A DNA stretch of 64,000 bases. Origin: Streptomyces sp. NBC_01788 (GTDB taxonomy: Bacteria; Actinomycetota; Actinomycetes; Streptomycetales; Streptomycetaceae). Below the pieces are notes generated by a model. The model was given only the letters and a program-made list of their open reading frames with translations, was not told the origin of the DNA and did no database searches. The stretch lies in NCBI RefSeq assembly GCF_035917575.1, contig NZ_CP109090.1:5952001-6016000 (forward strand), read 5' to 3'. The position numbers were made by a program, and so were the translations under genes. Shown one piece after another: positions 8,650-16,933 of this stretch. Positions within the stretch are counted from its first letter, which is position 1; the number at the start of each line of letters is the position of its first letter.

Positions 8650-9540
8650 TCAGTTGCGTCCTGCCATGACGCCGCCGTCGATGTCCCAGACGGCGCCGGT
8701 GACCCAGTCGGTCCCGGTCGACAGGAGGAAGGCGACGGTGGCGGCGACGTCGTCGGGGGTGCCGGTACAGCCGAGGGGGTGGAAGGTGTTGAAGCCGTCG
8801 AGCGCGGCGTCGACGTCCGCCTTGGGGATGAACTCCTCGTAGATGGTGGTGCGCACGACGGCCGGGGCGACCGCGTTGACGCGGATGCCGTGCGGGGCAA
8901 GTTCCATCGCGAGGTGCCGGGTGAGGGAGTGCAACCCGGCCTTGGCCATCGAGTACGCCGACGAGGGCGTGGCCGCGACGGCCTGGTGCGCCCACATGGA
9001 GCCGATGTTGACGACGGCTCCCTTCGTGCCGCGGGCGATCATGTTTCCGGCGATGGTCTGGGTGAGGAAGAAGAAGGCCCGGTTGATGGCCTGGTAGCGG
9101 TCGTAGTCCTCGGACGTGTGCTCCAGGAAGGGCTTCGGCGCGAAGACGCCGGCCGCGTTGACGAGGAGGGTGGCGTCGGCGTGCTCCTCGGTGAGGATGA
9201 CGCACAGGCGGTCGACGGCCGCGGGGTCGGCCAGGTCGGCCGCCAGACCGACGGCCTTGCCGTGGGTGGACAGGGCAGCCGCCGCCTCGTCGGCGCTTGA
9301 CTGCGTGCGGCCGGTGACGACGGCGCTGCCGCCGGCATCGAGGACGTGGCGGGCGACGGCGCGGCCCATGCCGCTGGTGCCGCCGATGACGACGACCTTC
9401 TGGCCGGAGAAGTCGAGGGTGGTGCTGGAGGTGTGATATGCCATGGCGTAAGCGCGTGCGGCGGCACTGAAGGAGTTCGTCTCGGCGACCGCCTGCGCAT
9501 ACCGGAGCCCCTCGGGATTCAGGCGATCATTCATAGGCAT
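8650..9540 (-). CDS. Short-chain dehydrogenase with a LysR-type N-terminal scrap
   Basis: Residues from about 33 on form a classical [16 protein letters not shown] (NAD(P)-binding Gly motif), [15 protein letters not shown] (catalytic Ser) and YSMAKAG (Tyr-x3-Lys). It should oxidise or reduce an alcohol or ketone; substrate unknown. The normal start would be the ATG at 9444 ([16 protein letters not shown]). The frame extends upstream, however, with [27 protein letters not shown], the first two helices of a LysR-family HTH domain. A ribosome site (GGAG, about 9 bases before the ATG at 9540) suggests this hybrid N-terminus is translated. Confidence 0.85.
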   Translation of the reverse strand: MPMNDRLNPEGLRYAQAVAETNSFSAAARAYAMAYHTSSTTLDFSGQKVVVIGGTSGMGRAVARHVLDAGGSAVVTGRTQSSADEAAAALSTHGKAVGLAADLADPAAVDRLCVILTEEHADATLLVNAAGVFAPKPFLEHTSEDYDRYQAINRAFFFLTQTIAGNMIARGTKGAVVNIGSMWAHQAVAATPSSAYSMAKAGLHSLTRHLAMELAPHGIRVNAVAPAVVRTTIYEEFIPKADVDAALDGFNTFHPLGCTGTPDDVAATVAFLLSTGTDWVTGAVWDIDGGVMAGRN

Positions 9541-9696
9541 TCGTTATCACTCCATTCATGGATGTCTCCTGCCGCGCCAGGTTTTCACTGCTTAGGGGGG
9601 GCTTCAGTCGACTCAGCATAACCATCGCCTATATGCGTCCCGTCGTATTCGGAAGGGAAAGGACCTCGTGCGTCTCCTCGCCCGCCGATCACCGGC

Positions 9697-9720
9697 TTGA
9701 CCTTGACATGGTGACAAGGT
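9697..9720 (+). promoter_or_regulatory. MerR-type promoter/operator candidate
   Basis: TTGACA (9703-9708) lies inside CCTTG...CAAGG (9701-9705 and 9715-9719), a symmetric element close behind a -35-like hexamer. That is the layout MerR-family regulators use. The regulator encoded by the second gene downstream (10428) would be the natural ligand. A clear -10 box is not seen. Confidence 0.4.
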
Positions 9721-9729
9721 GTCCCCTGG

Positions 9730-10434
9730 GTGCAGGAGGTGGTTTCGATCAACCCGACAAACGGAACCCCGCAGAACGCCCGCGTGGTCGCCGCCCTGAG
9801 CGCCGCGGACTCGTCGGTCCGGCTTCAGGCGGCCCTGGCGGTCGGCTCGAACCCCGACTCCGGCTTCCTGGAGACGCTCGTCGAGCGGTGTGCGGTCGAG
9901 CCGGACTTCTACGTGCGGGACATGCTGACCTGGGCGTTGACGCGCCTCCCGGCGGAGATCACCCTGCCGCGGATCCGCCAGGAGCTCGACTCCGAGCGCG
10001 CTCGGGCGCGCAGCCAGGCGTTGCACACCCTCTCCAAGATCGGCGACAGGAGCGCGTGGGCCTGGATCACGCGCGACATGCTGCGTGACGCCGACGACGA
10101 GGTCGCGCGGACCGCGTGGCGCGTCGCGGTCGTCCTCGTGCCCGAGGACGAGAAGAACGACCTGACCGACGAACTGGTCATGCAGCTCGGCCGAGGCGAC
10201 CGCAATGTGCAGCTGAGCCTCAGCCGGGCCCTCGTCGACCTCGGCGACGTGACCGGGCCCGCCCTGGAGAAGGCCGCGGCGAGCCCCGACCCGGCGGTGG
10301 CCGCGCACGCTGGTGCCACCGAGCTGCTCCGGCGGAATCCGGAGACCGGTTTCGACGCGGCCATCGACACGGCGAAGCGAGTAGTGAGCCTCGGCCCGGA
10401 ACGAGCCGCTGCCGTGGAGACCGCGGAATGCTGA
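9730..10434 (+). CDS. HEAT-repeat protein
   Basis: A 234-residue all-helical protein built from repeated helix pairs with the Asp/Arg spacing of HEAT repeats, e.g. LSAADSSVRLQAALAVG, DSERARARSQALHTLSKIGD, DDEVARTAWRVAVVLV and GDRNVQLSLSRALVDLGD. These usually form protein-binding scaffolds; no catalytic motif is seen. The GTG at 9730 is used here, but GTG at 9739 is in frame too. The stop overlaps the next gene, a MerR regulator with its own HEAT repeats, by seven bases. This argues for coupled translation and a joint job. Confidence 0.75.
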   Translation: MQEVVSINPTNGTPQNARVVAALSAADSSVRLQAALAVGSNPDSGFLETLVERCAVEPDFYVRDMLTWALTRLPAEITLPRIRQELDSERARARSQALHTLSKIGDRSAWAWITRDMLRDADDEVARTAWRVAVVLVPEDEKNDLTDELVMQLGRGDRNVQLSLSRALVDLGDVTGPALEKAAASPDPAVAAHAGATELLRRNPETGFDAAIDTAKRVVSLGPERAAAVETAEC

Positions 10435-11465
10435 TCGGTGATGTGGCTCGCCACTCGGGGGTGAGCCCCCGGATGCTCCGGCACTACGACGCCCTCGGGC
10501 TGGTGCGGCCGACGGGTCGCACCGTCGGCGGCTACCGTGAGTACTCCGCAGAGGACGTCCGCAGGATCTTCCACGTGGAGAGCCTGCGGTCCCTCGGGCT
10601 CTCCCTCAAGCAGATCGGGCGCGCGCTGGAGGACCCGGCCTTCACGCCGTCCGCCCTGGTCAGCGACCTCATCCGGTGGACGGAAGACCGCTTGGAGCGG
10701 GAACAGGAGCTGCTGGACCGGCTCCGCGCCGTCGACGCGTCGGCGCCCACCGGCTGGCAGGACGTCCTGCGCATCGTCGAACTCATGCAGGGGCTCAACT
10801 CGCCCAGTGCCGCGCGCAGGCAGCAGGCCGTCCTGGCCCGGCCGGAGTGTGTACCGGTTCCCGCCGAGCTGCTGGCCGAGGCGGTCCTCACCGAATCCGA
10901 CGCCAATGTCGCGGGCGCCCTGCGCTGGGCGCTCGCCCGATCGGGCGGCGACGGCGTGGCGGCACTGGCCGCCGGCGTGCACTCGGAGGACGTCGACATC
11001 CGGCGACGCGCGGTGCTGGCGATCGCCGAGATGGCAGAGGCCCCGGGCGCGACCGCGGTGCTCGCGGACGCGCTCGGGGACCCGGACACGAGGGTGCGCA
11101 GGTATGCCGCTCTGGCGCTGGGCAGGCGCGGCGTGACCGGGGCCGTGCCGACGCTCGTCGGCATGGTGGTCGAGGGCTCCAACGACGTCGAAGCGGCGGA
11201 GGTTCTGGGAACGCTGTCCCAGGACCCCGGGTGCGCGGACCGGATCATGACCTCGGTGGTCGACGAACTCGCCGCGCCCACCGCGGACTCCGCGACGCGG
11301 ATACGTCTGACCCAGGCGCTGGTCGAGCTGTCTGGGAGCTCTGTGAAGGAGGTCCTTCGCCAACTGGCCCACGACGACGACCGCGCTGTCGCCCGCGTTG
11401 CCGCGGCCTTGGTCACGGTGGTCGACGAGCGCTCTTCCGAAGACCGAGGCGACGAGGATTCCTGA
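10428..11465 (+). CDS. MerR-family regulator with C-terminal HEAT repeats
   Basis: A 345-residue protein. Residues 1-70 are a textbook MerR DNA-binding domain: LIGDVARHSGVSPRMLRHYDALGLVRPTGRTVGGYREYSAEDVRRI. A dimerisation coiled coil follows (LIRWTEDRLEREQELLDRL). Instead of a short ligand-binding tail, the rest is a HEAT array (ESDANVAGALRWALARSG, EDVDIRRRAVLAIAEMAE, DPDTRVRRYAALALGRRG). The ATG sits inside the upstream stop (ATGCTGA). It may control its own operon through the element at 9697-9720. A hairpin follows the stop. Confidence 0.9.
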   Translation: MLIGDVARHSGVSPRMLRHYDALGLVRPTGRTVGGYREYSAEDVRRIFHVESLRSLGLSLKQIGRALEDPAFTPSALVSDLIRWTEDRLEREQELLDRLRAVDASAPTGWQDVLRIVELMQGLNSPSAARRQQAVLARPECVPVPAELLAEAVLTESDANVAGALRWALARSGGDGVAALAAGVHSEDVDIRRRAVLAIAEMAEAPGATAVLADALGDPDTRVRRYAALALGRRGVTGAVPTLVGMVVEGSNDVEAAEVLGTLSQDPGCADRIMTSVVDELAAPTADSATRIRLTQALVELSGSSVKEVLRQLAHDDDRAVARVAAALVTVVDERSSEDRGDEDS

Positions 11466-11496
11466 AGGGGCCATCCGCTGAGAAAAGCCGGCCCCT
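11466..11496. terminator. Hairpin between convergent genes
   Basis: AGGGGCC (11466-11472) pairs with GGCCCCT (11490-11496) across a 17-nt loop, directly after the MerR stop and before the minus-strand gene ending at 11504. It is probably bidirectional. Confidence 0.5.
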
Positions 11497-11503
11497 GTCG
11501 GTG

Positions 11504-12589
11504 TCAGGTCGTCGTCGACGACTTCCCGGCCGACGGCTTCTCGCGGAGGGCGTCGACGACCGCGCGCTCCAGGACCGCCGACTTGTTGATCAGGGTGCCC
11601 TTCTTGCCCATGGAGGTGTCCCTGATGAGGTAGCTCCGTTCGCCGAGGTACTCCAGGGTGGCCGAGTTGAAGATCCAGGTGGTGCGGTCACCGGTGCGGG
11701 TGTTGTCGCGGGCCACGCCGATCCCGTGCCGGCCGGCCGCGTCCACCGCGTCGGAGTCCACGCTCACGCCGGGGATCTTCGCTGCGGCCTTGTAGAAGGC
11801 GGCCGCGGTCTTCGGCGGCATCACCGTCTCCCGCAGCAGCTCACCGATGGTGTCGAAGGTGTCCTGGGCCTGGTCCCGGTCCTTGGCCGGGGTGTCGCGC
11901 TGGTCCTGGTCCCGGGTGATCTCGGTGGTGAGCCGTTGGAGCAGGGCGTCGGGGTCGGTGGGCAGCGAGGCCAGCCATGTGTACGTCGGCCGGCTGAGGC
12001 CCGCCGGGTAGCCGACGGCGGGCTCGCCGTCCGGGACGCCGACCTCGATCGGGTAGTACGAGCCGTCCTCGTGGATCAGGCCGACATCGATCACCGGTCC
12101 TGCCTTCTGCGACATCCAGACCTCACGCTCGCGGGGCTCGGTCAGCTTCACCGGGCCACCGAAAGAGCCGTTGTTGTCGGTCTGCAGTGTCTTGACGTAC
12201 ACGAACTGGTTGTCGGTGACCTTCTGTTCGTCCTTCTTCGCGGCGACCGAGGCGATCCGGTCGAGCAGCACGGCCGCGCCACGCGGGGCCGTGGCCCGGG
12301 AACCCGTGCCCGCGGCGGACGGTGCCGGAGCGCCGTCCCGGCCGGTGGCGGCGAGCGTGGTCAGCAGCACCCCGCCCAAGGCCAGTCCGGCGGCGGGCAG
12401 CAGAACGGCGGCGCGCAGGAGACGGGGGCGGGTGGAGGTGCGGTCGCCGTCCTGGTCGATCAGACGCATCAGGGTTTCCTTGTGGTGGAGATGACGGCCA
12501 GGGGGCAGGTCCCGTTCGGCCGGGGCCGGCAGCAGCCGGGCCAGCTCCTCGCGTTCGGCCCGCTCGGGGCCGGAGTTACGGTCGTTCAT
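11504..12589 (-). CDS. CU044_5270-family protein, probable partner of the ECF sigma factor
   Basis: A 361-residue single-pass membrane protein. It has a cytoplasmic N-terminus of about 60 residues (MNDRNSGPERAEREELARLL), one transmembrane helix (RAAVLLPAAGLALGGVLLTTLAA) and a large extracytoplasmic domain (VYVKTLQTDN, REVWMSQKAG, GIGVARDNT). Such proteins are regularly encoded beside ECF sigma factors and are presumed sensors or anti-sigma partners. The start overlaps the sigma stop by one base (TGATG), so translation is coupled. A GAGGAAG ribosome site precedes the ATG. Confidence 0.85.
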   Translation of the reverse strand: MNDRNSGPERAEREELARLLPAPAERDLPPGRHLHHKETLMRLIDQDGDRTSTRPRLLRAAVLLPAAGLALGGVLLTTLAATGRDGAPAPSAAGTGSRATAPRGAAVLLDRIASVAAKKDEQKVTDNQFVYVKTLQTDNNGSFGGPVKLTEPREREVWMSQKAGPVIDVGLIHEDGSYYPIEVGVPDGEPAVGYPAGLSRPTYTWLASLPTDPDALLQRLTTEITRDQDQRDTPAKDRDQAQDTFDTIGELLRETVMPPKTAAAFYKAAAKIPGVSVDSDAVDAAGRHGIGVARDNTRTGDRTTWIFNSATLEYLGERSYLIRDTSMGKKGTLINKSAVLERAVVDALREKPSAGKSSTTT

Positions 12590-13254
12590 CAGGCTTCCTC
12601 CTGGATGGGCAGGGCCATGAACGCGGCCCTGCTCTCTACCTCTCCGCGGCCGGGGCGGGGTTCCCTTCCGGACCGGACCGGTCCTCCGGGGTGTGCTTTC
12701 CGCGCGGACCCGCCCGGCGTCCAGCCGAGTTCCTCGTCGGTGAGCCGGCGCAGCCGGGTACGGGCACGGGCCAGCCGCGACCGCACGGTGCCCACCGGGA
12801 CGCCCAGGGCCTCGGCTGCCTCGGCATAGTTCAGCCCGGACCAGACGCAGAGGGCCAGCGCCTCGCGTTCCTGGCGGCGGAGTCCGCCCAGCGCCTGCCG
12901 GACCGCGGCGAGCCGCCGTGCGTCGTCGACGCGTCCGACCGTGGCATCCGCGATGTCCGCCACCAGTTCCGGGGCGGGGCGGCGGGCCAGGAAGGCCAGG
13001 CGCCGCCCGATACCGCGGTTGGTGTTGCGTGCCTTGTTGGTGGCGATCCCGAGCAACCACGGCCGCAGCGAGTCGCCCTCCGGGTCGACGGTGTGACGGG
13101 TACGCCAGGCCGTCAGGAAGGTCTCGGACAACACCTCCTCGGCCGTCGACCAGTCGCCCGACAGCCGGTAGGCGTGGTTGTAGACCTCCCGCGCGTATTC
13201 CTCGTAGAGCGCGGTGAACGCCTCGTGGTCGCCCGCACTGATCCGTGCGCGCAT
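12589..13254 (-). CDS. ECF-type RNA polymerase sigma factor
   Basis: A 221-residue sigma-70 family protein. Region 2: AFTALYEEYAREVYNHAYRLSGDWSTAEEVLSETFLTAWR. Region 4: ALGGLRRQEREALALCVWSGLNYAEAAEALGVPVGTVRSRLARARTRLRRL. A proline- and arginine-rich tail follows (about 40 residues). The ATG at 13254 has AAGGAG upstream; an in-frame GTG at 13287 would add 11 residues. It is coupled to the membrane protein gene downstream, its likely regulator. The target promoter was not identified. Confidence 0.9.
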   Translation of the reverse strand: MRARISAGDHEAFTALYEEYAREVYNHAYRLSGDWSTAEEVLSETFLTAWRTRHTVDPEGDSLRPWLLGIATNKARNTNRGIGRRLAFLARRPAPELVADIADATVGRVDDARRLAAVRQALGGLRRQEREALALCVWSGLNYAEAAEALGVPVGTVRSRLARARTRLRRLTDEELGWTPGGSARKAHPGGPVRSGREPRPGRGEVESRAAFMALPIQEEA

Positions 13255-13599
13255 GCGCTCCCGATCTCCTTGCTCATCACATCTCACACCCTCTACCTCT
13301 CCGGCCGGACCGAGGAGTTCCAGTGACCCGCGCCACACCGTGGGGCCACTGATACCGGGGGGCCGGGTCCACAGACCACCGGTGAGACGCACCCCCTCCA
13401 TCCCGGTGCCGGCCGATCCGCCGGAGGCATCTTCCTTGACCGTGGCCGGGAAGCCCGCCCGGCGGAACGCAGCGCAGCAGGACGCTCGTACCTGCCCGAA
13501 CTGCCTGGCACGCTTGATCGTTGACGGGCAGTTTCCGTGTGTGTCCGGCAGTTCTGTAATCTTCGCGCTCTCAGCTCCCACGCCACCGAGGAAGTACAC
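13255..13599. other. Divergent intergenic region
   Basis: Between the sigma gene (minus strand) and the small membrane protein (plus strand) no coding signature was seen. Promoters for both must lie here, but no convincing -35/-10 pair could be assigned. Confidence 0.4.
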
Positions 13600-13884
13600 A
13601 TGGCCGAAACGCCCGCTCTCCGCCCAGGCAGCGCAAAAGAGAACCTGTTCACTCGAATCCGCAACCTTCCCCGCTGGCAAGGCATACTCGCGGCCCTCCC
13701 CCTGGGGCTGCTCCTCATCGGTGGATTGATCGGCGGCCTCATCGGCGTGCTCGGCGCGGTCATCAACCTTAAAATCGCCCGCACCGCTCTGGCCCCCGCA
13801 GGGAAAGCCCTCTCCATGACGGGCGTCATCTTCGGGGCCGTGATTGCTTTCCTCTTGATCGCTGCTGTACTTGCGGGGTTCTAG
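13600..13884 (+). CDS. Small two-helix membrane protein
   Basis: 94 residues from an ATG with a GAGGAAG ribosome site seven bases upstream. A polar N-terminus (MAETPALRPGSAKENLFTRIRNLPRWQ) leads to two hydrophobic helices, ILAALPLGLLLIGGLIGGLIGVLGAVI and MTGVIFGAVIAFLLIAAVLAGF, joined by a short basic turn (NLKIARTALAPAGKAL). The glycine-rich first helix suggests helix packing or oligomerisation. No family is recognised and it has no partner gene. Confidence 0.7.
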   Translation: MAETPALRPGSAKENLFTRIRNLPRWQGILAALPLGLLLIGGLIGGLIGVLGAVINLKIARTALAPAGKALSMTGVIFGAVIAFLLIAAVLAGF

Positions 13885-14054
13885 GAAGCGCGGTTGCCGC
13901 TGTCCCGCGCACGGTCGTGAAAAACGTGAGGACGTGAACGTGTCCACGTGGGGTCGGATCCCACCCCTTGGTACTGCAGCCGCAGTTATGGGGGGTCCAC
14001 TCCTATGTCTTTGGTCAAGCTGGTCGGGTGCGAGTTCGGGGCGTCTGGAACGAT

Positions 14055-14492
14055 GTGTCCGTGCATGCTGATGATCAGGTTGGCGAGGGTGTCCCCGCCG
14101 AGCTCGCGGCGTTCCTGCGGGGGGCGGTCGACGGCCGCCCGGTGAAGATTGCTCGTTCCGTCTGCGAGGGATGCGGTGGTCGGGTGTTCTTCGCGCTGGT
14201 CAACGCGTCCGGAGCGGAGCGGGAGTGTTCGGGCTGTGCGAGCCGTGCGTTCATCGCGGACAGCAGCGAGTACTGGAATGAGGAGTCCTGGGAGGACGAC
14301 GAGCCCGGTGCGGCCGGCTGCCCTTGCGGGAGCGAGGAGTTCGAGGCCGCAGTCGCGTTCTCGCTCGGCGGCGACCGTTCGGTCCGCTGGGTAACCGTGG
14401 GCTTGCGGTGCATCAAGGACGGATTCTGCGGGATCTATGCCGACTGGAAGATCGACTACAGCCCCACGGATCACCTTCTGACCATGGTCTAG
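14055..14492 (+). CDS. Conserved unknown protein with paired cysteines
   Basis: About 145 residues. Metal-site-like cysteine pairs occur at CEGCGG, CSGC and CPCG. The C-terminus ends VSVGL-like RWVTVGLRCIKDGFCGIYADWKIDYSPTDHLL, a pattern I associate with an uncharacterised Streptomyces family. An acidic segment (SSEYWNEESWEDDEPG) separates the halves. No function is assigned. The start is uncertain: GTG 14055 is chosen because upstream residues look non-coding, but the frame is open to 13968. The stop abuts an IS110 fragment. Confidence 0.6.
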   Translation: MSVHADDQVGEGVPAELAAFLRGAVDGRPVKIARSVCEGCGGRVFFALVNASGAERECSGCASRAFIADSSEYWNEESWEDDEPGAAGCPCGSEEFEAAVAFSLGGDRSVRWVTVGLRCIKDGFCGIYADWKIDYSPTDHLLTMV

Positions 14493-14705
14493 GTCTGCCG
14501 GACGACGGCCCGGACGGGCTGGGGTTCGTAGAAGGTTCCGTCGCGGAGCATGGCGAAGAGGACGTCGGCGCGGCGCCGGGCGAGGCAGAGCAGGGCCTGG
14601 GTGTGGTGTTTTCCCTGGGCGATTTTCTTGTCGTAGTAGGCCCGGGATGCCGGGTCGCCCAGGGCGGCGAAGGCGGAGAGGAAGAAGGCGCCGCGAGGGT
14701 GGCGA
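14489..14705 (-). pseudogene. IS110-family transposase, C-terminal remnant
   Basis: Minus-strand translation gives RGAFFLSAFAALGDPASRAY, then YDKKIAQGKHHTQALLCLARRRADVLFAMLRDG and a stop at 14489-14491. This is the typical C-terminal end of IS110 transposases. It is joined directly to an oppositely oriented IS5-type fragment near 14715, so one element was cut by the other or by a deletion. Confidence 0.75.
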
Positions 14706-14721
14706 CGCTCCTGGTCGGGGC

Positions 14722-15363
14722 CGGCCGTGGAAGCTGTCGCTGGAGGACCGGGTCCTCTTGGTCGCCGCGTACTGGCGGACCAACCTGAAGATGCGTCAAC
14801 TAACTTGGCTGTTCGGGGTGTCGAAGCCCGCCGCCGACCGGGTCATCGACCACCTCGGACCGCTCCTGGCGCTCTGGCCCCGCCAGCGGTTCGCCAAGGA
14901 CGCCGTGCTCATCGTGGACGGCACTCTGGTGCCCACCCGCGACCACAAGGTGGCCGAACAGTCCAAGAACTACCGCTACTCCACCACCCACCAGGTCGTC
15001 ATCGACGCCGACAGCCGCCTGGTCGTCGCGGTTGGCCGACCGCTGCCGGGCAACCGGCACGACAGCCGGGCCTGGGCCGAGTCCGGCGCCAAGGCCGCCG
15101 TCGGCAACACCACCACGATCGCCGACGGCGGCTACCCGGGCACCGGTCTGGTGATGGCGCACCGCCGCCGCCCGGGCAAGGAGCCGCCCGACTGGAAGCA
15201 GGCCCACAACAAATCGCACAAGCAAGTCCGCGCCCGCGTCGAGCACTGCTTCGCCCGCATGAAGACGTGGAAGATCCTCCGTGACTGCCGCCTGCGCGGC
15301 GACGGCGTCCACCACGCCATGCGCGGCATCGCCCGCCTGCACAACCTTGCTCTCACGGGATAG
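14722..15363 (+). pseudogene. IS5-type transposase lacking its N-terminus
   Basis: From RPWKLSLEDRVLLVAAYWRTNLKMRQL the frame is a good DDE transposase: HTH (LTWLFGVSKPAADRVIDHL), first Asp in AVLIVDGTLVPTRD, second in TTIADGGYPGTG, and Glu in VRARVEHCFARMKTWKIL. The first tens of residues are replaced by IS110 sequence, and no native start is present. About 213 codons remain. It is probably inactive. Confidence 0.75.
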
Positions 15364-15432
15364 CTCCTGCCGCATGCGGGACCTGAGAGGTCCACGGGAG
15401 ACGGCTCCCCACCTCGCAGTCTTGGAGGAGGT

Positions 15433-15864
15433 TCAGGCGAGGCAGAACTCGTTGCCCTCGATGTCCTGCATCGTGATGCACGACTCGTTGACGCCATCGG
15501 CGCGCTGCGTCAGCACGTGTTTCGCGCCGAGAGCCATCAGCCGTGCGCATTCGGCCTCGAGTGTGGCCAGGCGCTCGTCACCCACGAGCCCGGCGCCGGC
15601 CCGCACACAGAGATGCACCCGGTTCTTGACGACCTTGCCTTCGGGAACTCGCTGGAAGAGCAGGCGTGGACCCACACCGGAGGGATCAGTGCACGCGAAG
15701 TAGATCTCATCCTCAGGCGGCAGCGAGCGGTGGTACTCCTCCCACGTGGCAAAGCCCTCCGGGACCGTCGGTACGACGTACCCCAGCACCTCGCACCAGA
15801 AAGCGGCGAGGTGCGCAGGTTCCGCGCAGTCGAAGGTCACTTGGAACTGTTTGATCGTTGACAT
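15433..15864 (-). CDS. VOC-fold (glyoxalase/bleomycin-resistance type) protein
   Basis: A 143-residue protein beginning MSTIKQFQVTFDCAEPAHLAAFW. It has the two-module VOC layout, KNRVHLCVRAG in the middle and MQDIEGNEFCLA at the end, where the conserved Glu normally binds metal. It belongs to the same subfamily as the protein at 594-1028. Substrate unknown. It stands alone between IS5-type and IS630-type remnants. Confidence 0.85.
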   Translation of the reverse strand: MSTIKQFQVTFDCAEPAHLAAFWCEVLGYVVPTVPEGFATWEEYHRSLPPEDEIYFACTDPSGVGPRLLFQRVPEGKVVKNRVHLCVRAGAGLVGDERLATLEAECARLMALGAKHVLTQRADGVNESCITMQDIEGNEFCLA

Positions 15865-15998
15865 CGGCGCACGATAACAGGGGTCCTGCTCATCTCCCTG
15901 GGTGGGTAGGTCCATACGTTGTCGGGAGGAGGGCCCTGCTGTCCGCTGCTGTGTCGTGCGGTCCCAGGGGTGAACCGAGGCCGGTTGCGTCCAGGGAA

Positions 15999-16225
15999 GT
16001 GGTCTACTTCCACGGCTGCTACTCCGTGGGCGACGACCGCCTCCGGGGCGTCAACCGCCGTCTCAACGGCCCCGCCAACACCCTGGCGGCGCTCAAGTCG
16101 ATCTGCGCCGCACGACCCGACGGCGCCCCGATCTACATCATCCTGGACAACCTCTCCGCCCACACCGGCGCGGACATCCGCCGTTGGGCGAAGAAGAACA
16201 AGGTCGAGCTGCGCTCACCCCGACC
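15999..16225 (+). pseudogene. IS630-family transposase fragment
   Basis: The stretch YFHGCYSVGDDRLRGVNRRL, then APIYIILDNLSAHTGADIRRWAKKNKVEL, is the second-Asp region of IS630/Tc1-type transposases (LDNxSxH). Both ends are missing: the frame upstream lacks the HTH part, and downstream it runs straight into IS701-type sequence. Confidence 0.65.
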
Positions 16226-16239
16226 CACGCCTCCTGTAG

Positions 16240-16806
16240 GCGCGTTCACCGTCGGCCAGGGACCGACGGATGAGCAGTGCGTCCTCGAAGCCGCCCTTGC
16301 CCTGGCCGGGCAGCGGGACCAGGGCCCAGGCGTATTCGCGCGGCGCGCAGGTCGTGGGCGCCGTCGCCGGCCGAGCGGATCTCCCAGGCATCCTCGGGCA
16401 GGATGGCGGAGACGGTGCGGGCGTTCTGCCCGCGCGGCCCGCACCGGTGCTTGCAGCCGATCGCCAGTACGTAGCCGAGCCGCCTCCGGGCGAGCCAGCC
16501 GCGCAGCACCGGGTCCTGGCCGTAGACCTCGTCGCCGGTCACCCACCGAAACGGCACGCCGGCGTCCACCGCCCTTGCCGACATCGCCCGAGCCAGGGCC
16601 GGCTTGGTGGCGAAGGCGACCTTGTCGCCGATGCGCGCGTTCGCCGGCGGGCCGGATCCGCAATCCAGCAGGTGGGCAGGTACAGCTCCCGGTCGATCAA
16701 CGCCCGCCCCCGGACGGAGGCGTAGGCGAGGAACACCCAGCCGGAGTATTGCCTCAGGGTCTGGACGCTCTGTGCGTTGGCGTATCCGGCTTGGAAGGTC
16801 GTCATC
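16240..16806 (-). pseudogene. IS701-family transposase remnant with frameshift
   Basis: Minus-strand frames show [26 protein letters not shown], then in another frame [52 protein letters not shown]. These match the central region of IS701-like DDE transposases. At least one frameshift separates them and both termini are absent. Confidence 0.65.
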
Positions 16807-16839
16807 ACAGGTCAGCGTGCCTGCCGCAACGCAGAAGCG

Positions 16840-16880
16840 GATGGTCTTGAAAACCGTCGGGACAGCGATGTCACCGTGGT
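16840..16880 (+). other. tRNA-Ser(UGA)-like anticodon and variable arm fragment
   Basis: GATGGT (16840-16845) pairs with ACCGTC (16853-16858), with one wobble, around the 7-nt loop CTTGAAA, which has U33 and anticodon TGA in the right places. GACA-GCGA-TGTC (16861-16872) follows and resembles a class II variable arm. No T-arm consensus or acceptor stem is seen, so at best this is a broken tRNA gene. Confidence 0.3.
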
Positions 16881-16933
16881 TTCTTGCCAGAGCTGGTCAA
16901 CGCCCTGGCCTCACCCAGAGGCATCATGGGGGC

